A stretch of 64,000 nt of DNA, from positions 712,060 through 776,059 of the forward strand of contig NZ_FNCF01000001.1 in assembly GCF_900100695.1 (NCBI RefSeq), given 5' to 3'. Positions 40,517 through 49,501 of this stretch are shown here, piece after piece. The translations under genes were made by a program, and so were the position numbers. Every line of letters begins with the position of its first letter. Positions within the stretch are counted from its first letter, which is position 1. The notes beneath the pieces were generated by a model. The model worked only from the letters and a program-made list of their open reading frames with translations. It had not been told where the DNA came from and made no database searches. The stretch is from Klenkia brasiliensis (GTDB lineage Bacteria > Actinomycetota > Actinomycetes > Mycobacteriales > Geodermatophilaceae).

Positions 40517-42570
40517 CCAGCACGCAGCAGCACCTGACCCCGGTCGACCCGGCCCGCCTCACCGAGGTGCTCGACGGCCGCTGGGCGCACGTGCGCCGCG
40601 ACGCCCGCGAGCAGCTCGGCGAGCAGAAGTACGCCCCGGTGTACGGCGAGACGAACGCCGAGGCCCGCGAGCGGATCACCGGCCTGCTCAAGGACCTCGC
40701 GGCCACCGGCCGCACCCGGCTGGGCTTCCCGAAGGCCTACGGCGGCGAGGACGACGCCGGCGCCTCCGTCACCTCGATCGAGATGCTCGCCTTCGGCGAC
40801 CTGTCCCTGATGGTCAAGGCCGGCGTGCAGTGGGGCCTGTTCGGCGGCGCGGTGCAGCTGCTGGGTACCGAGCGGCACCACGAGGCCTACCTGCAGCGCA
40901 TCATCGACGCCGACCTGCTCGGCTGCTTCGCGATGACCGAGACCGGCCACGGCTCGGACGTGCAGCAGCTGCGCACCACCTGCACCTACGACCCGGCCAC
41001 GCAGACCTTCGACCTGCACACCCCGCACGAGTCGGCCCGCAAGGACTACATCGGCAACGCGGCCCAGGACGGCCGGATGGCCGTGGTGTTCGCCCAGCTG
41101 GTCACCCAGGGCAAGCGGCACGGCGTGCACGCCTGGCTGGTGCCCATCCGCGACGAGGCCGGCAACCCGCTGCCCGGCGTCACCGTCGGCGACGACGGCC
41201 CCAAGGCCGGTCTCAACGGGGTGGACAACGGCCGGCTGTCCTTCGACCATGTGTCCGTCCCCCGCGACATGCTGCTGGACCGCTACGGCCAGGTCGCCGA
41301 GGACGGCACCTACACGTCCTCCATCGAGAACGAGACCCGGCGCTTCTTCACCATGCTCGGCACCCTGGTGCGCGGGCGGGTCAGCGTCGGCGGCTCGGCG
41401 GGCTCGGCCACCAAGCTGGCCCTGCAGATCGCCACCCGCTACGGCGACGCCCGCCGCCAGTTCGCCGCCCCCGGCGAGGACCGCGAGATCGTGGTCAACG
41501 ACTACCTGGTGCACCAGCGCAAGCTGCTGCCCGCGCTGGCCAAGAGCTACGCGCTGCACTTCGCGCAGGAGGAGCTCACCTCCACCATGCACGACGTCCA
41601 GGGCGCGACCGACGTCGACGAGGCCGCGCAGCGCGAGCTGGAGTCCCGCGCCGCCGGGCTCAAGGCCGCCAACACCTGGCACGCCACGCAGACCATCCAG
41701 ATGGCCCGCGAGGCGTGCGGCGGCGCCGGCTACCTCGCCGAGAACCGGCTGCCGGCGCTCAAGGCCGACACCGACGTGTTCACCACCTTCGAGGGCGACA
41801 ACACCGTCCTGCTGCAGCTGGTCGCCAAGGGCCTGCTCACCGGCTACCAGGACTCCTTCGGGTCGCTGGACAGCTGGGGCAAGGCGCAGTTCGTCGCCGA
41901 CCTGGTCAAGGAGACGGTGCTGGAGCGCACCGCCGCCCGCGGTCTGATCGCCCGGCTGGTGGACGCCGTCCCCGGCCGCGACGAGGATATCTCGCTGCTG
42001 GACCGCGGCTGGCAGCTGCGGATGTTCGAGGACCGCGAGAAGCACACCCTCGAGGGCGCGGCCAACCGGCTGCGCAAGGGCGCCTCGAACAAGGAGAACC
42101 GCCTGTTCGACGTGTTCAACGACGTGCAGGACCACGTGCTGCGGACGGCGACCACGCACATCGACCGCGTGGTGCTCGAGGCGTTCGTGGCCGCGGTGGA
42201 CCGCACCGCCGACCCCGCCGCCAAGGCGCTGCTGTCCAAGCTCTGCGACCTGTACGCGCTGACCACGATCGAGGCCGACCGCGGCTGGTTCCTCGAGCAC
42301 GGCCGGCTGACCCCGGCCCGCTCCAAGGCGGTCACCAGCACGGTGAACGCGCTGCTGAAGGAGCTGCGGCCGCACATGCGCACGCTGGTCGACGGCTTCG
42401 CCATCCCCGACGCGTGGGTGCAGTCGCGCATCATCTCCGAGGAGGGCCCCCGCCAGGAGGTCATGGCGGCCGAGGACGCCCGGGTGCGGGCCGCCTCCAC
42501 GGCCGGCGACTCCGCCGTCGACACCCCCGACGCCACGGCCGTCGACCTGGAGATGGCACCGGCGCAGTGA
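40513..42570 (+). CDS. Acyl-CoA oxidase/dehydrogenase-like flavoenzyme
   Basis: 685 residues, the size of acyl-CoA oxidases and not of ordinary dehydrogenases. MTETGHGSDVQQLRTT and NGVDNGRLSFDHV are characteristic of the oxidase branch, and the probable catalytic base is Glu427 in TFEGDNTVL. It would convert acyl-CoA to trans-2-enoyl-CoA, passing electrons to oxygen or to an electron transfer flavoprotein. The mycobacterial locus has fadE5 in this position; here the neighbour is a different flavoenzyme, while a FadE5/DmdC-like gene is at 25700. Translationally coupled to the TetR gene. Confidence 0.85.
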   Translation: MTSTQQHLTPVDPARLTEVLDGRWAHVRRDAREQLGEQKYAPVYGETNAEARERITGLLKDLAATGRTRLGFPKAYGGEDDAGASVTSIEMLAFGDLSLMVKAGVQWGLFGGAVQLLGTERHHEAYLQRIIDADLLGCFAMTETGHGSDVQQLRTTCTYDPATQTFDLHTPHESARKDYIGNAAQDGRMAVVFAQLVTQGKRHGVHAWLVPIRDEAGNPLPGVTVGDDGPKAGLNGVDNGRLSFDHVSVPRDMLLDRYGQVAEDGTYTSSIENETRRFFTMLGTLVRGRVSVGGSAGSATKLALQIATRYGDARRQFAAPGEDREIVVNDYLVHQRKLLPALAKSYALHFAQEELTSTMHDVQGATDVDEAAQRELESRAAGLKAANTWHATQTIQMAREACGGAGYLAENRLPALKADTDVFTTFEGDNTVLLQLVAKGLLTGYQDSFGSLDSWGKAQFVADLVKETVLERTAARGLIARLVDAVPGRDEDISLLDRGWQLRMFEDREKHTLEGAANRLRKGASNKENRLFDVFNDVQDHVLRTATTHIDRVVLEAFVAAVDRTADPAAKALLSKLCDLYALTTIEADRGWFLEHGRLTPARSKAVTSTVNALLKELRPHMRTLVDGFAIPDAWVQSRIISEEGPRQEVMAAEDARVRAASTAGDSAVDTPDATAVDLEMAPAQ

Positions 42571-42595
42571 TCGCCGGCGCGGCGACAATGGCGGG

Positions 42596-43279
42596 GTGAG
42601 CGCCACCGCCGACGTCCTGCGCATCCCGGTGGCGGTGGACCTCGCCGCCGTCGTGGTCGGAGCCCTCACGGGTGGCCTGCTGGCCGCCCGTGAGGGCTTC
42701 GCGCTGTCCGGGGTGCTGCTGCTGGCGGTCACCGGCGGCCTGGGTGGCGGGCTCATCCGCGATGCGCTCATGGGCGTCCCGGCGGTGGCCATCACCAACC
42801 CGGCGTACCTGCCGACGGTGGGCATCGCCGCGATGGTCACCTTCTTCTTCGCCGGCTGGCTCAACCGCACGACCGGCCTGCTCACCGGCCTGGACGCGCT
42901 CACCCTGGGCTTCTTCACCGTCATCGGCGCGCAGAAGGCGCAGACCGCCGGGCTGCCGGTGGCCAGCGTGGTCTTCCTGGGCGTGGCGACGGCGGTCGGC
43001 GGCGCGGTGATCCGCGACGTGCTGCTGGCCCAGCGCGCCGACATCGTGCAGCCCGGCCCCTACAACGCGGTCGCCGCGCTCATCGGCGCCTCGCTGCTGG
43101 CCGTGCTGTCGGGCCCGCTGGACCTGCCGCTGCTCCCGGTCGCCGCCGCCACCATCGCGCTGGTGGCCGGGCTGCGGCTGCTGTCGGTGCGGCGGGGCTG
43201 GTCCGCGCCGGTGGCGATCGACCTGCCGCTGCGCGCCCGCTCCCGCTGGTCGGCCCGGCGACGTCGCCCGGAGGGGTGA
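42596..43279 (+). CDS. TRIC-type (UPF0126) membrane channel protein
   Basis: 227 residues, seven predicted membrane helices in two related halves. Each half contains a Gly-rich loop ending IRD: GGLGGGLIRDAL near 47-58 and GGAVIRDVL near 138, which is the internal duplication typical of bacterial TRIC cation channels. It is probably a homotrimeric potassium-permeable channel. GTG start 25 bases after the flavoenzyme stop. The C-terminal tail is very basic (RSRWSARRRR). Physiological role in bacteria is unsettled. Confidence 0.85.
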   Translation: MSATADVLRIPVAVDLAAVVVGALTGGLLAAREGFALSGVLLLAVTGGLGGGLIRDALMGVPAVAITNPAYLPTVGIAAMVTFFFAGWLNRTTGLLTGLDALTLGFFTVIGAQKAQTAGLPVASVVFLGVATAVGGAVIRDVLLAQRADIVQPGPYNAVAALIGASLLAVLSGPLDLPLLPVAAATIALVAGLRLLSVRRGWSAPVAIDLPLRARSRWSARRRRPEG

Positions 43280-43344
43280 GCCGGGGTCAACTCCGGCCGC
43301 GCGCTGCCGAACCATCCAGCACCAGTCGAGCCGGGAGGAGCGCC

Positions 43345-45654
43345 GTGCCGTACCCACCTGTCCCCGCGCGCCGCCGGGTCGGACCCCCCCGCCCGGCCGT
43401 CGTCGCCGTCCTCGCGGTGCTCGTCGGGTTCCAGCTGGCCTCCTCGCTGGGCGACGCCGCGTTCGTCGACGTCTACGTCTCCAACCTGCTGCAGTTCGCC
43501 TCGGGCGCGACCGCGGCGGTCGCCTGCGCCGCCCGCGCCCGCACCGTCACCGGCCGGCGCCGGTGGTCCTGGGCCTGCCTGTCCGCCGGCACCGCCGCGT
43601 GGGCCGCCGGGCAGGCCTGGTGGTGCTGGGTGCAGGTCGTGCAGGGCGGCGAGGCGCCCTTCCCCTCGGTGGCCGACGTCGGCTTCATCGCCTTCCCGCT
43701 GCTCGCCGGCGCCGCCCTGCTGCTCACCCCGACCGGCGACGGCACCACCGCCCGCTGGCGCCGGGCCCTCGACGCCGCCATGACCTCCGCCGCGGTCGGC
43801 CTCGTCAGCTGGGAGACCACGCTCGGCACGGTCGTGGCGATGAACGCCGGCAACGACCCGCTGGTCGCCGGGCTGCTGGTCGGGTACCCCGTGCTCGACG
43901 TGCTGCTCATCGTGCTCGGCACGCTCACCGTCGCCCGGGCCACCGTCGCCCGGCTGCCGCAGGTGCTGGTCACCCTCGGCCTGGTCTCCTTCGCCGTCTC
44001 CGACAGCGCGTTCGCCTACGTGGCCGCCGAGGGCGACTACGACGGCAACCTCCTCGACCTGGGCTGGATCGCCGGGTTCCTGCTCGTCGCGCTGGCCGCG
44101 CTGTGCCCGCCCGGCACCGCCGCGCCCGCCCGCGCCCGCCGCCGCGACGACGGCGGCCGGGCGGACCTGCTGCTCTACGTCCCGGTCGCCATCGCCTTCG
44201 CCGTCACCACCGTGCTGGCCTTCCACGGCCGGCGGCTGGACGGCTGGGAGCTGCTCACCGCCGGCGTCGTCGTCGCCCTGCTGCTGGCCCGGCAGTGGCT
44301 GGCCCTGCGCGACAACGGCCGGCTGGCCGCCGAGCTCGCCGCCCGCGAGGCGGAACTGCGCCACCAGGCCTTCCACGACGCGCTCACCGGCCTGGCCAAC
44401 CGGGCCCTGTTCCTCGACCGGCTCGACCACGCGCTCAAGCTGCACGCCCGCGACCTGCGCCCCGTGGCGCTGGTCTTCCTCGACCTGGACGACTTCAAGG
44501 TCGTCAACGACACCCTGGGCCACGCGGTCGGCGACGAACTGCTGGTCCGGGTGGCCGAACGGCTGCGCGGGGCGGTGCGCTCCGGCGACACGGTGGCCCG
44601 CCTCGGCGGCGACGAGTTCGCCGTCCTGCTCGAGGACGGCGGCGACCCGGTGCTCACCGCGGCCAAGGTGGCCGGGGCACTGGGCACGCCGTTCACGCTG
44701 CGCGGGGACGTCGTCGACGTACGGGCCAGCGTCGGGCTCTGCGAGCTGTCCGCCGACGACGCCCCGCTGGCCGCCGACGAACTGCTGGCGCGCTCGGACA
44801 CCGCCATGTACGCGGCGAAGCGGTCGGGCAAGGACACCATCGTCTCCTGGAGCGCGGGCATGAGCCTGGCCGAGCTCGAGGACGAGGAGCTGCGGTCGGC
44901 GCTGCGCACCGCCGTCGAGGACCGCCGGGTCCGGCTGGCCTTCCAGCCCATCGTGGAGCTGACGACCGGGCGGCTGTCCGGCCTGGAGGCGCTGGCCCGC
45001 TGGCGGCACGAGGGCCGCGACGTCCCGCCGGACGTCTTCATCCCCCTCGCCGAGCGCGCCGGGCTGATGGGCGCGCTGACCGCCGACCTGCTCGAGGCCG
45101 CCTGCACCCGGCTCGCCGGCTGGAGCGCCGGCCGGGACGAGCTGCTCACCGTGCACGTCAACGTCGCCCCCAGCCAGCTGGTGGCCCCCGGTTTCGTCAC
45201 CACGGTGGCCGACCTGGTGCGCAGGCACGGGCTGCGGCGGGGCGCGCTGGTCCTGGAGATCACCGAGTCGGGCATCTTCGCCGACCTGGACGCCGCGCAG
45301 ACGGCCGTGGTCGAGCTGCGCCGCCTCGGCGTGGGCGTGTCCCTGGACGACTTCGGGGTGGGCTACTCCTCGCTCGCCCAGCTCAACGCCATGCCGCTGG
45401 ACTCGGTGAAGATCGACCGCTCGTTCCTCGCCCGCGTCGACAGCGACCCGCGGCAGGCCCGGTTCCTGCACGCCGTGCTGCGGCTGGCCGAGGAGATCGG
45501 CCTGCCGGTCGTCGCCGAGGGCGTGGAGCGGCCGGCCCAGCTGCACCTGCTGCGCGCCCTGGGCTGCCAGCACGCGCAGGGCTACCTGCTCGGGCGCCCG
45601 GTCGAGGCCGACGCGGTGCCGCCGCTGCTGGACGGGATCGCCGTCCCCGCCTGA
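43345..45654 (+). CDS. Membrane GGDEF-EAL cyclic-di-GMP protein
   Basis: 769 residues. About eight membrane helices (20-330) resemble MHYT/MASE-type sensors without clear identity. The GGDEF domain has GGDEF at 421-425 and an RSGD inhibitory site at the standard distance. The EAL domain has EAL at 548-550 with VNVAPSQ, LEITESG, DDFGVGYSS and VAEGVE. Both activities look possible, and product feedback on the cyclase is suggested. GTG 43345 has GGGAGGAG. The next gene, 59 bases on, is a defective EAL protein. Confidence 0.9.
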   Translation: MPYPPVPARRRVGPPRPAVVAVLAVLVGFQLASSLGDAAFVDVYVSNLLQFASGATAAVACAARARTVTGRRRWSWACLSAGTAAWAAGQAWWCWVQVVQGGEAPFPSVADVGFIAFPLLAGAALLLTPTGDGTTARWRRALDAAMTSAAVGLVSWETTLGTVVAMNAGNDPLVAGLLVGYPVLDVLLIVLGTLTVARATVARLPQVLVTLGLVSFAVSDSAFAYVAAEGDYDGNLLDLGWIAGFLLVALAALCPPGTAAPARARRRDDGGRADLLLYVPVAIAFAVTTVLAFHGRRLDGWELLTAGVVVALLLARQWLALRDNGRLAAELAAREAELRHQAFHDALTGLANRALFLDRLDHALKLHARDLRPVALVFLDLDDFKVVNDTLGHAVGDELLVRVAERLRGAVRSGDTVARLGGDEFAVLLEDGGDPVLTAAKVAGALGTPFTLRGDVVDVRASVGLCELSADDAPLAADELLARSDTAMYAAKRSGKDTIVSWSAGMSLAELEDEELRSALRTAVEDRRVRLAFQPIVELTTGRLSGLEALARWRHEGRDVPPDVFIPLAERAGLMGALTADLLEAACTRLAGWSAGRDELLTVHVNVAPSQLVAPGFVTTVADLVRRHGLRRGALVLEITESGIFADLDAAQTAVVELRRLGVGVSLDDFGVGYSSLAQLNAMPLDSVKIDRSFLARVDSDPRQARFLHAVLRLAEEIGLPVVAEGVERPAQLHLLRALGCQHAQGYLLGRPVEADAVPPLLDGIAVPA

Positions 45655-45713
45655 CCTCCCCCCGTGGGGGGACGACGGTCCAGGACCGGCCGGAACCGGT
45701 CGATCACCCCTGC

Positions 45714-46781
45714 GTGACCGACCTGTACGAGCCGACCGCCCGCACCGACTGCCGTCCGCTGCTGGCCGACCCCGACGACCTCACCGTCGTGCACTCCCCC
45801 GTGGTCGACCTCGCCGACGGCTCGGTGACCGGCTGGGCGGCGGCCCCCCGCTTCCCCGGCACCGCCACCCCCGAGGTGTGGTTCGCCGCCGCGCACGACG
45901 CCGGCCTGGCCGCGCCCCTGCAGGCGCTGCTGCTGCAGACCGCGCTCGCCCGCCGGCCCGCCGCCGGCCGGTTGCACGTCGCGGTCGACCCGTGGCTGCT
46001 GGGCGCGCCGGTGGTGCACACCGCCCTGCGCGTCCCGCTGCGCGGCGTGGTCCTCGAGCTGACCGACACCAACGTCGACGACGACGCCGCCCTGCTGCGC
46101 CGCTGCTCCGTGCTGCGCGAGCGCGGTGCCGCCCTCGCGGTGCCCGCGGCGCTGCTGCACCGGCTGCCGCAGCTGCCCGCCGACGTCGTCCTGCTGCCCC
46201 CGGCCCTGGTCGCGGGCCTGGCCGGGGACGCCCGGCGGACGGCGGTGGCCGCCGGCGTGCTGGCCTACGCCGCCGCGGCCGGCGCCACCGTGCTCGCCGA
46301 CGGCGTGGAGACCGACGCCGAGCTGCAGGGCCTGCTCGCCGCCGGCGTCCACGCCGCGCGGGGCTGGCTGCTCGGCCCGACCGCCGCCGGATACGGCCCG
46401 GCCACGCCGCGGGTGGTGCGCGCGCTGCGCACCCGCGCGCAGCGGGCCGGCACCGAGGCCACCGTCACCGGCCTGCTGCGGCCGGTGCGCACCTGGTCCC
46501 CCGGCCGGGACGACCGCCAGCTCACCCCGCCGGTGGTCGTGCTCGACGACGACGGCCGCCCCGCCACGCTGTCGCTGGTCGACCCCCGCACCGGTGCCTG
46601 GTTCGAGTCACCGGCCGCGCTGGTGCTCCCCGTGGACACCCCGGTCGGCGAGGCGCTGCACCGGGCGCTGGCCCGCCGTCCCGCCGTCCGGTTCGACCCG
46701 GTGCCCTGCACCGACGCGACCGGCGTGGTCGTCGGCCTGGTCCGGGTCGAGGACCTGGCCGGCGCCGCGGCCGCCGGCTGA
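45714..46781 (+). CDS. Degenerate EAL-domain protein with C-terminal CBS-like region
   Basis: 355 residues. Residues 20-230 align with an EAL domain: HSPVVDLADGSVTGWAA at the start, LELTD in place of LEITES, and VLADGVETDAEL and ARGWLLG near the end match VAEGVE and QGYLLG. The EAL tripeptide, the DDFG metal pair and the catalytic Lys are missing, so phosphodiesterase activity is unlikely. The C-terminal 100 residues (ending GVVVGLVRVEDL) resemble the CBS-like tail seen on some actinobacterial EAL proteins. It is probably a ligand-binding or regulatory partner of the preceding enzyme. GTG start inferred; no strong Shine-Dalgarno. Confidence 0.7.
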   Translation: MTDLYEPTARTDCRPLLADPDDLTVVHSPVVDLADGSVTGWAAAPRFPGTATPEVWFAAAHDAGLAAPLQALLLQTALARRPAAGRLHVAVDPWLLGAPVVHTALRVPLRGVVLELTDTNVDDDAALLRRCSVLRERGAALAVPAALLHRLPQLPADVVLLPPALVAGLAGDARRTAVAAGVLAYAAAAGATVLADGVETDAELQGLLAAGVHAARGWLLGPTAAGYGPATPRVVRALRTRAQRAGTEATVTGLLRPVRTWSPGRDDRQLTPPVVVLDDDGRPATLSLVDPRTGAWFESPAALVLPVDTPVGEALHRALARRPAVRFDPVPCTDATGVVVGLVRVEDLAGAAAAG

Positions 46782-46784
46782 GCG

Positions 46785-47708
46785 CTACGCCGAGGCCTGG
46801 TCCAGCGCGGCGCGCTCGTCGTCGGTGAGCCGCAGGTCCAGCATCGGCAGCAGGTCGGCCAGCTGCTCGACCGACCGGCCGCTGGCGATCGGCGCGACCA
46901 CGGTGGGCCGGTCGGCCAGCCAGCGCAGCGCCACCGCCGAGCCGGTCGTGCCGTGCGCGTCGGCCACCTGCGCCAGCGCGGCGAGCACCCGGTCGCCCTT
47001 GTCCCCCACGTAGGCCGAGGCCCCCTTGGCCCGGGGCGAGTCGATGGTCTCCCCGGCCCGGTACTTGCCGGTCAGGAAGCCCTTGGCCAGCGAGAAGTAG
47101 GGCAGCGTCCCCAGCCCGCGGTCGGCGACGACGGCGCGCAGCTCGTCCTCGTAGACCGCCCGCTCCATCAGGTTGTAGTGCGGCTGCAGCGCGACGTAGG
47201 GCGCCAGGCCCTGCTCCCGCTGGACGTCGAGGGCCTCGGTGAGCCGCTGCGCGGAGTAGTTCGACGCCGCCACGTACCGCACCTTGCCGGCCTGGACCAG
47301 CTCGTCGAAGGCGGTGAGCGTCTCCTCCAGCGGCGTGGTCTGGTCGTCGTAGTGGGCGTAGTAGAGGTCGATGTGGTCGGTCTGCAGGTTGCGCAGCGAC
47401 CGCTCGGCCGCGGCCCGGATCTCCGGCGCGGACAGCGGGTGCTCCTTGTCCCCCGGCGAGGCCTTGGTGGCCACGGTGACCCGGTCGCGCATGCCGCGCT
47501 CGGCCATCCACCGGCCGAGGATCTGCTCGGAGAGCCCGTTGCCGTACATCTCGGCGCTGTCCACGAACGGCGACTGGGTGCTCGGCACGGCGTCGACGAA
47601 GCGGTCCAGCAGCGCCCAGGAGGTGGACTCGTCGGCCGTCCAGCCGAACACGTTGCCGCCGAAGCAGAGGTCGCTGACGGTCAGGTCGGTCCCGGGAAGT
47701 CGTGGCAT
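46785..47708 (-). CDS. Aldo/keto reductase
   Basis: 307 residues. The catalytic tetrad is present: Asp and Tyr in VDSAEMYGNG near 53-62, Lys in VATKASPG near 87, His in YYAHYDDQT near 125. C-terminal IASGRSVEQL binds the NADPH phosphate in this family. Actinobacterial AKRs of this class reduce a broad range of aldehydes. The start ATG gives the usual MPRLPGTDLTVS opening; the frame is open further upstream into the HU promoter. It is convergent with the degenerate EAL gene and divergent from the HU gene. Confidence 0.88.
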   Translation of the reverse strand: MPRLPGTDLTVSDLCFGGNVFGWTADESTSWALLDRFVDAVPSTQSPFVDSAEMYGNGLSEQILGRWMAERGMRDRVTVATKASPGDKEHPLSAPEIRAAAERSLRNLQTDHIDLYYAHYDDQTTPLEETLTAFDELVQAGKVRYVAASNYSAQRLTEALDVQREQGLAPYVALQPHYNLMERAVYEDELRAVVADRGLGTLPYFSLAKGFLTGKYRAGETIDSPRAKGASAYVGDKGDRVLAALAQVADAHGTTGSAVALRWLADRPTVVAPIASGRSVEQLADLLPMLDLRLTDDERAALDQASA

Positions 47709-47921
47709 GGGCCAACCATAAGGAGCCCTCGCGGGTGCCGCAGCGGGTCGCCTGGGTCGGCTGGGACGGAAAAGCCCGTGAATCCGGGCATCTGACTGGC
47801 CAGAGGCCGCCGTGGCATGGCAACGTGCCTGCCGTCCCTGGCCGACGACCCCGTCGGCCGGCCCGCCCGCACCGGGGTGGACCCCCCGACCGGGCCGCAC
47901 AGACCACCGAGAGGACCCACC

Positions 47922-48209
47922 GTGAACAAGGCCGAACTCGTCACCGCCATCTCCAAGCGCGCCGACGTGCCCGCCGCCACCGTCGACTCCGTGATCGCCG
48001 CCCTCGGCGAGGAGTTCGTGGACGCCCTCACCCGCGGCGACAAGATCGCCATCTCCGGCCTGCTGACCCTGGAGCGCTCCTCGCGCTCGGCGCGCACCGG
48101 CCGCAACCCGCAGACCGGCGAGACCATCGAGATCGCCGCCTCGAACACCGCCAAGCTGACCGCCGGCTCGAACCTGAAGAAGGCCGCCGCCGCCGTCCCG
48201 GTCAAGTGA
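47922..48209 (+). CDS. hup: HU-family nucleoid protein (short form)
   Basis: 95 residues. The HU fold is clear: N-terminal MNKAELVTAISKR, dimer core, and the DNA-gripping arm around RTGRNPQTGETI ending in AKLTAGSNLKKA. Many actinobacteria have a second, long HU with a Lys/Ala-rich tail (HupB); this one has no tail and resembles HupA. It binds and bends DNA non-specifically in the nucleoid. GTG start with GAGAGGA eight to ten bases upstream. A long 213-base gap separates it from the divergent aldo/keto reductase. A strong terminator follows. Confidence 0.93.
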   Translation: MNKAELVTAISKRADVPAATVDSVIAALGEEFVDALTRGDKIAISGLLTLERSSRSARTGRNPQTGETIEIAASNTAKLTAGSNLKKAAAAVPVK

Positions 48210-48222
48210 CGTCCCACGCCTG

Positions 48223-48261
48223 ACGACGGCGCCCTCCCCGACCTGGGGCGGGCGCCGTCGT
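48223..48261 (+). terminator. 17-bp hairpin after the HU gene
   Basis: Arms 48223-48239 and 48245-48261 pair with a single mismatch around a 5-base loop, 13 bases after the HU stop and 22 before the next start. A strong candidate intrinsic terminator. Confidence 0.75.
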
Positions 48262-48283
48262 GCGTCCGGGGCAGGATGCGGGT

Positions 48284-49501
48284 GTGCTCACCGTCGAGAC
48301 CGACCCCGCCTCCGTAGGACTGGACGCCGCCCGGCTGGCGCGGCTGGACGCCCGGCTGGCCCGCTGGGTCGACGAGGGCCAGCTGCCCGGCTTCCTGGTC
48401 ACCGTGGCCCGGCACGGGGCGCTGGCCCACGTCGGCACCTACGGGCACCGCGACGTCGAGGCCGGGCTCCCGGTCACCCCCGACACGATCTGGCGCATCT
48501 ACTCGATGACCAAGCCGGTCACCTCCGTCGCGGCGATGAGCCTGTACGAGGAGGGCGCCTTCGAGCTCACCGACCCGATCAGCCGCTGGCTGCCGGAGTT
48601 CGCCGAGCCGCGCGTCTACGTCGCCGGCCCCGCCGCCAAGCCGGTCACCGTGCCGGCCACCGAGCCCATCCGCGTCTGGCACCTGCTCACCCACACCTCG
48701 GGCCTGACCTACGGCTTCCACCACGTGCACCCCGTCGACGCCGCCTACCGGGCCGCCGGCCACGAGTGGGGCACCCCGCCGGGGGCGGACTCCGCCGAGG
48801 TCAGCCGGCAGTGGGCCGCGTTGCCGCTGGTCTTCCAGCCCGGCAGCGAGTGGAACTACGGCGTGTCCACCGACGTCCTGGGCCGGCTGGTCGAGGTCAT
48901 CGCGGGCAAGCCGCTGGACGAGGTCTTCGCCGAGCGGGTGTTCGGCCCCCTCGGCATGACCGAGACCTCCTTCGGCCTGCGCCCGGACGACGACCCGGCC
49001 CGGCTGGCCCGCCTCTACGCCCCGGGCCTGACCCCGCTGGCCGCCTTCGAGCCCGCCGCGAAGCAGAAGCCGGCGTTCCTGTCCGGCGGCGGCGGGCTCG
49101 TGTCCACCGCCGGGGACTACCTGAGGTTCGTCGAGATGCTGCGCGCCGGCGGCACCGCGCCCGACGGCACCCGGGTGCTCGGCTCCCGGACGGTCGCGCA
49201 CATGGTCCGCAACCACATCCCGGGCGGGGCGGACCTGGAGACCTACGGCCGGCCGCTGTTCGCCGAGACGCCGCTGCGCGGGGTCGGCTTCGGGCTGGGC
49301 TTCTCGATGGTCCTGGACCCGGCCCGCTACGGCACCGTCGCCTCGGTCGGTGACTACTCGTGGGGCGGGGCGGCGTCCACGGCGTTCTACGTGGACCCGG
49401 TCGAGGACCTGACCGTCACCTTCTACACGCAGCTGCTGCCCTCGAGCACCCTGCCGATCCGCGGCTACCTGCGCTCGCTGGTGCACCAGGCGATCGAGTG
49501 A
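48284..49501 (+). CDS. Serine beta-lactamase/EstB-like hydrolase (class C fold)
   Basis: 405 residues. Ser74 in SMTK (S-x-x-K) is the nucleophile. The second motif is Y-G-V in WNYGVSTD instead of the Y-x-N of true class C beta-lactamases, which favours an esterase or peptidase such as EstB. No signal peptide, so it acts in the cytoplasm. GTG 48284 has GCAGGA; GTG 48260 would begin inside the terminator hairpin. The stop overlaps the following acetamidase gene (GTGA). First member of a three-gene coupled chain. Confidence 0.82.
   Translation: MLTVETDPASVGLDAARLARLDARLARWVDEGQLPGFLVTVARHGALAHVGTYGHRDVEAGLPVTPDTIWRIYSMTKPVTSVAAMSLYEEGAFELTDPISRWLPEFAEPRVYVAGPAAKPVTVPATEPIRVWHLLTHTSGLTYGFHHVHPVDAAYRAAGHEWGTPPGADSAEVSRQWAALPLVFQPGSEWNYGVSTDVLGRLVEVIAGKPLDEVFAERVFGPLGMTETSFGLRPDDDPARLARLYAPGLTPLAAFEPAAKQKPAFLSGGGGLVSTAGDYLRFVEMLRAGGTAPDGTRVLGSRTVAHMVRNHIPGGADLETYGRPLFAETPLRGVGFGLGFSMVLDPARYGTVASVGDYSWGGAASTAFYVDPVEDLTVTFYTQLLPSSTLPIRGYLRSLVHQAIE

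Noticed and set aside
45657-45701. Short G-run hairpin (tcccccc/gggggga) and gaccgg/ccggtc repeat before the degenerate EAL gene
   Set aside because: Short GC-only repeats like these are expected by chance at this base composition; neither is placed or shaped convincingly.
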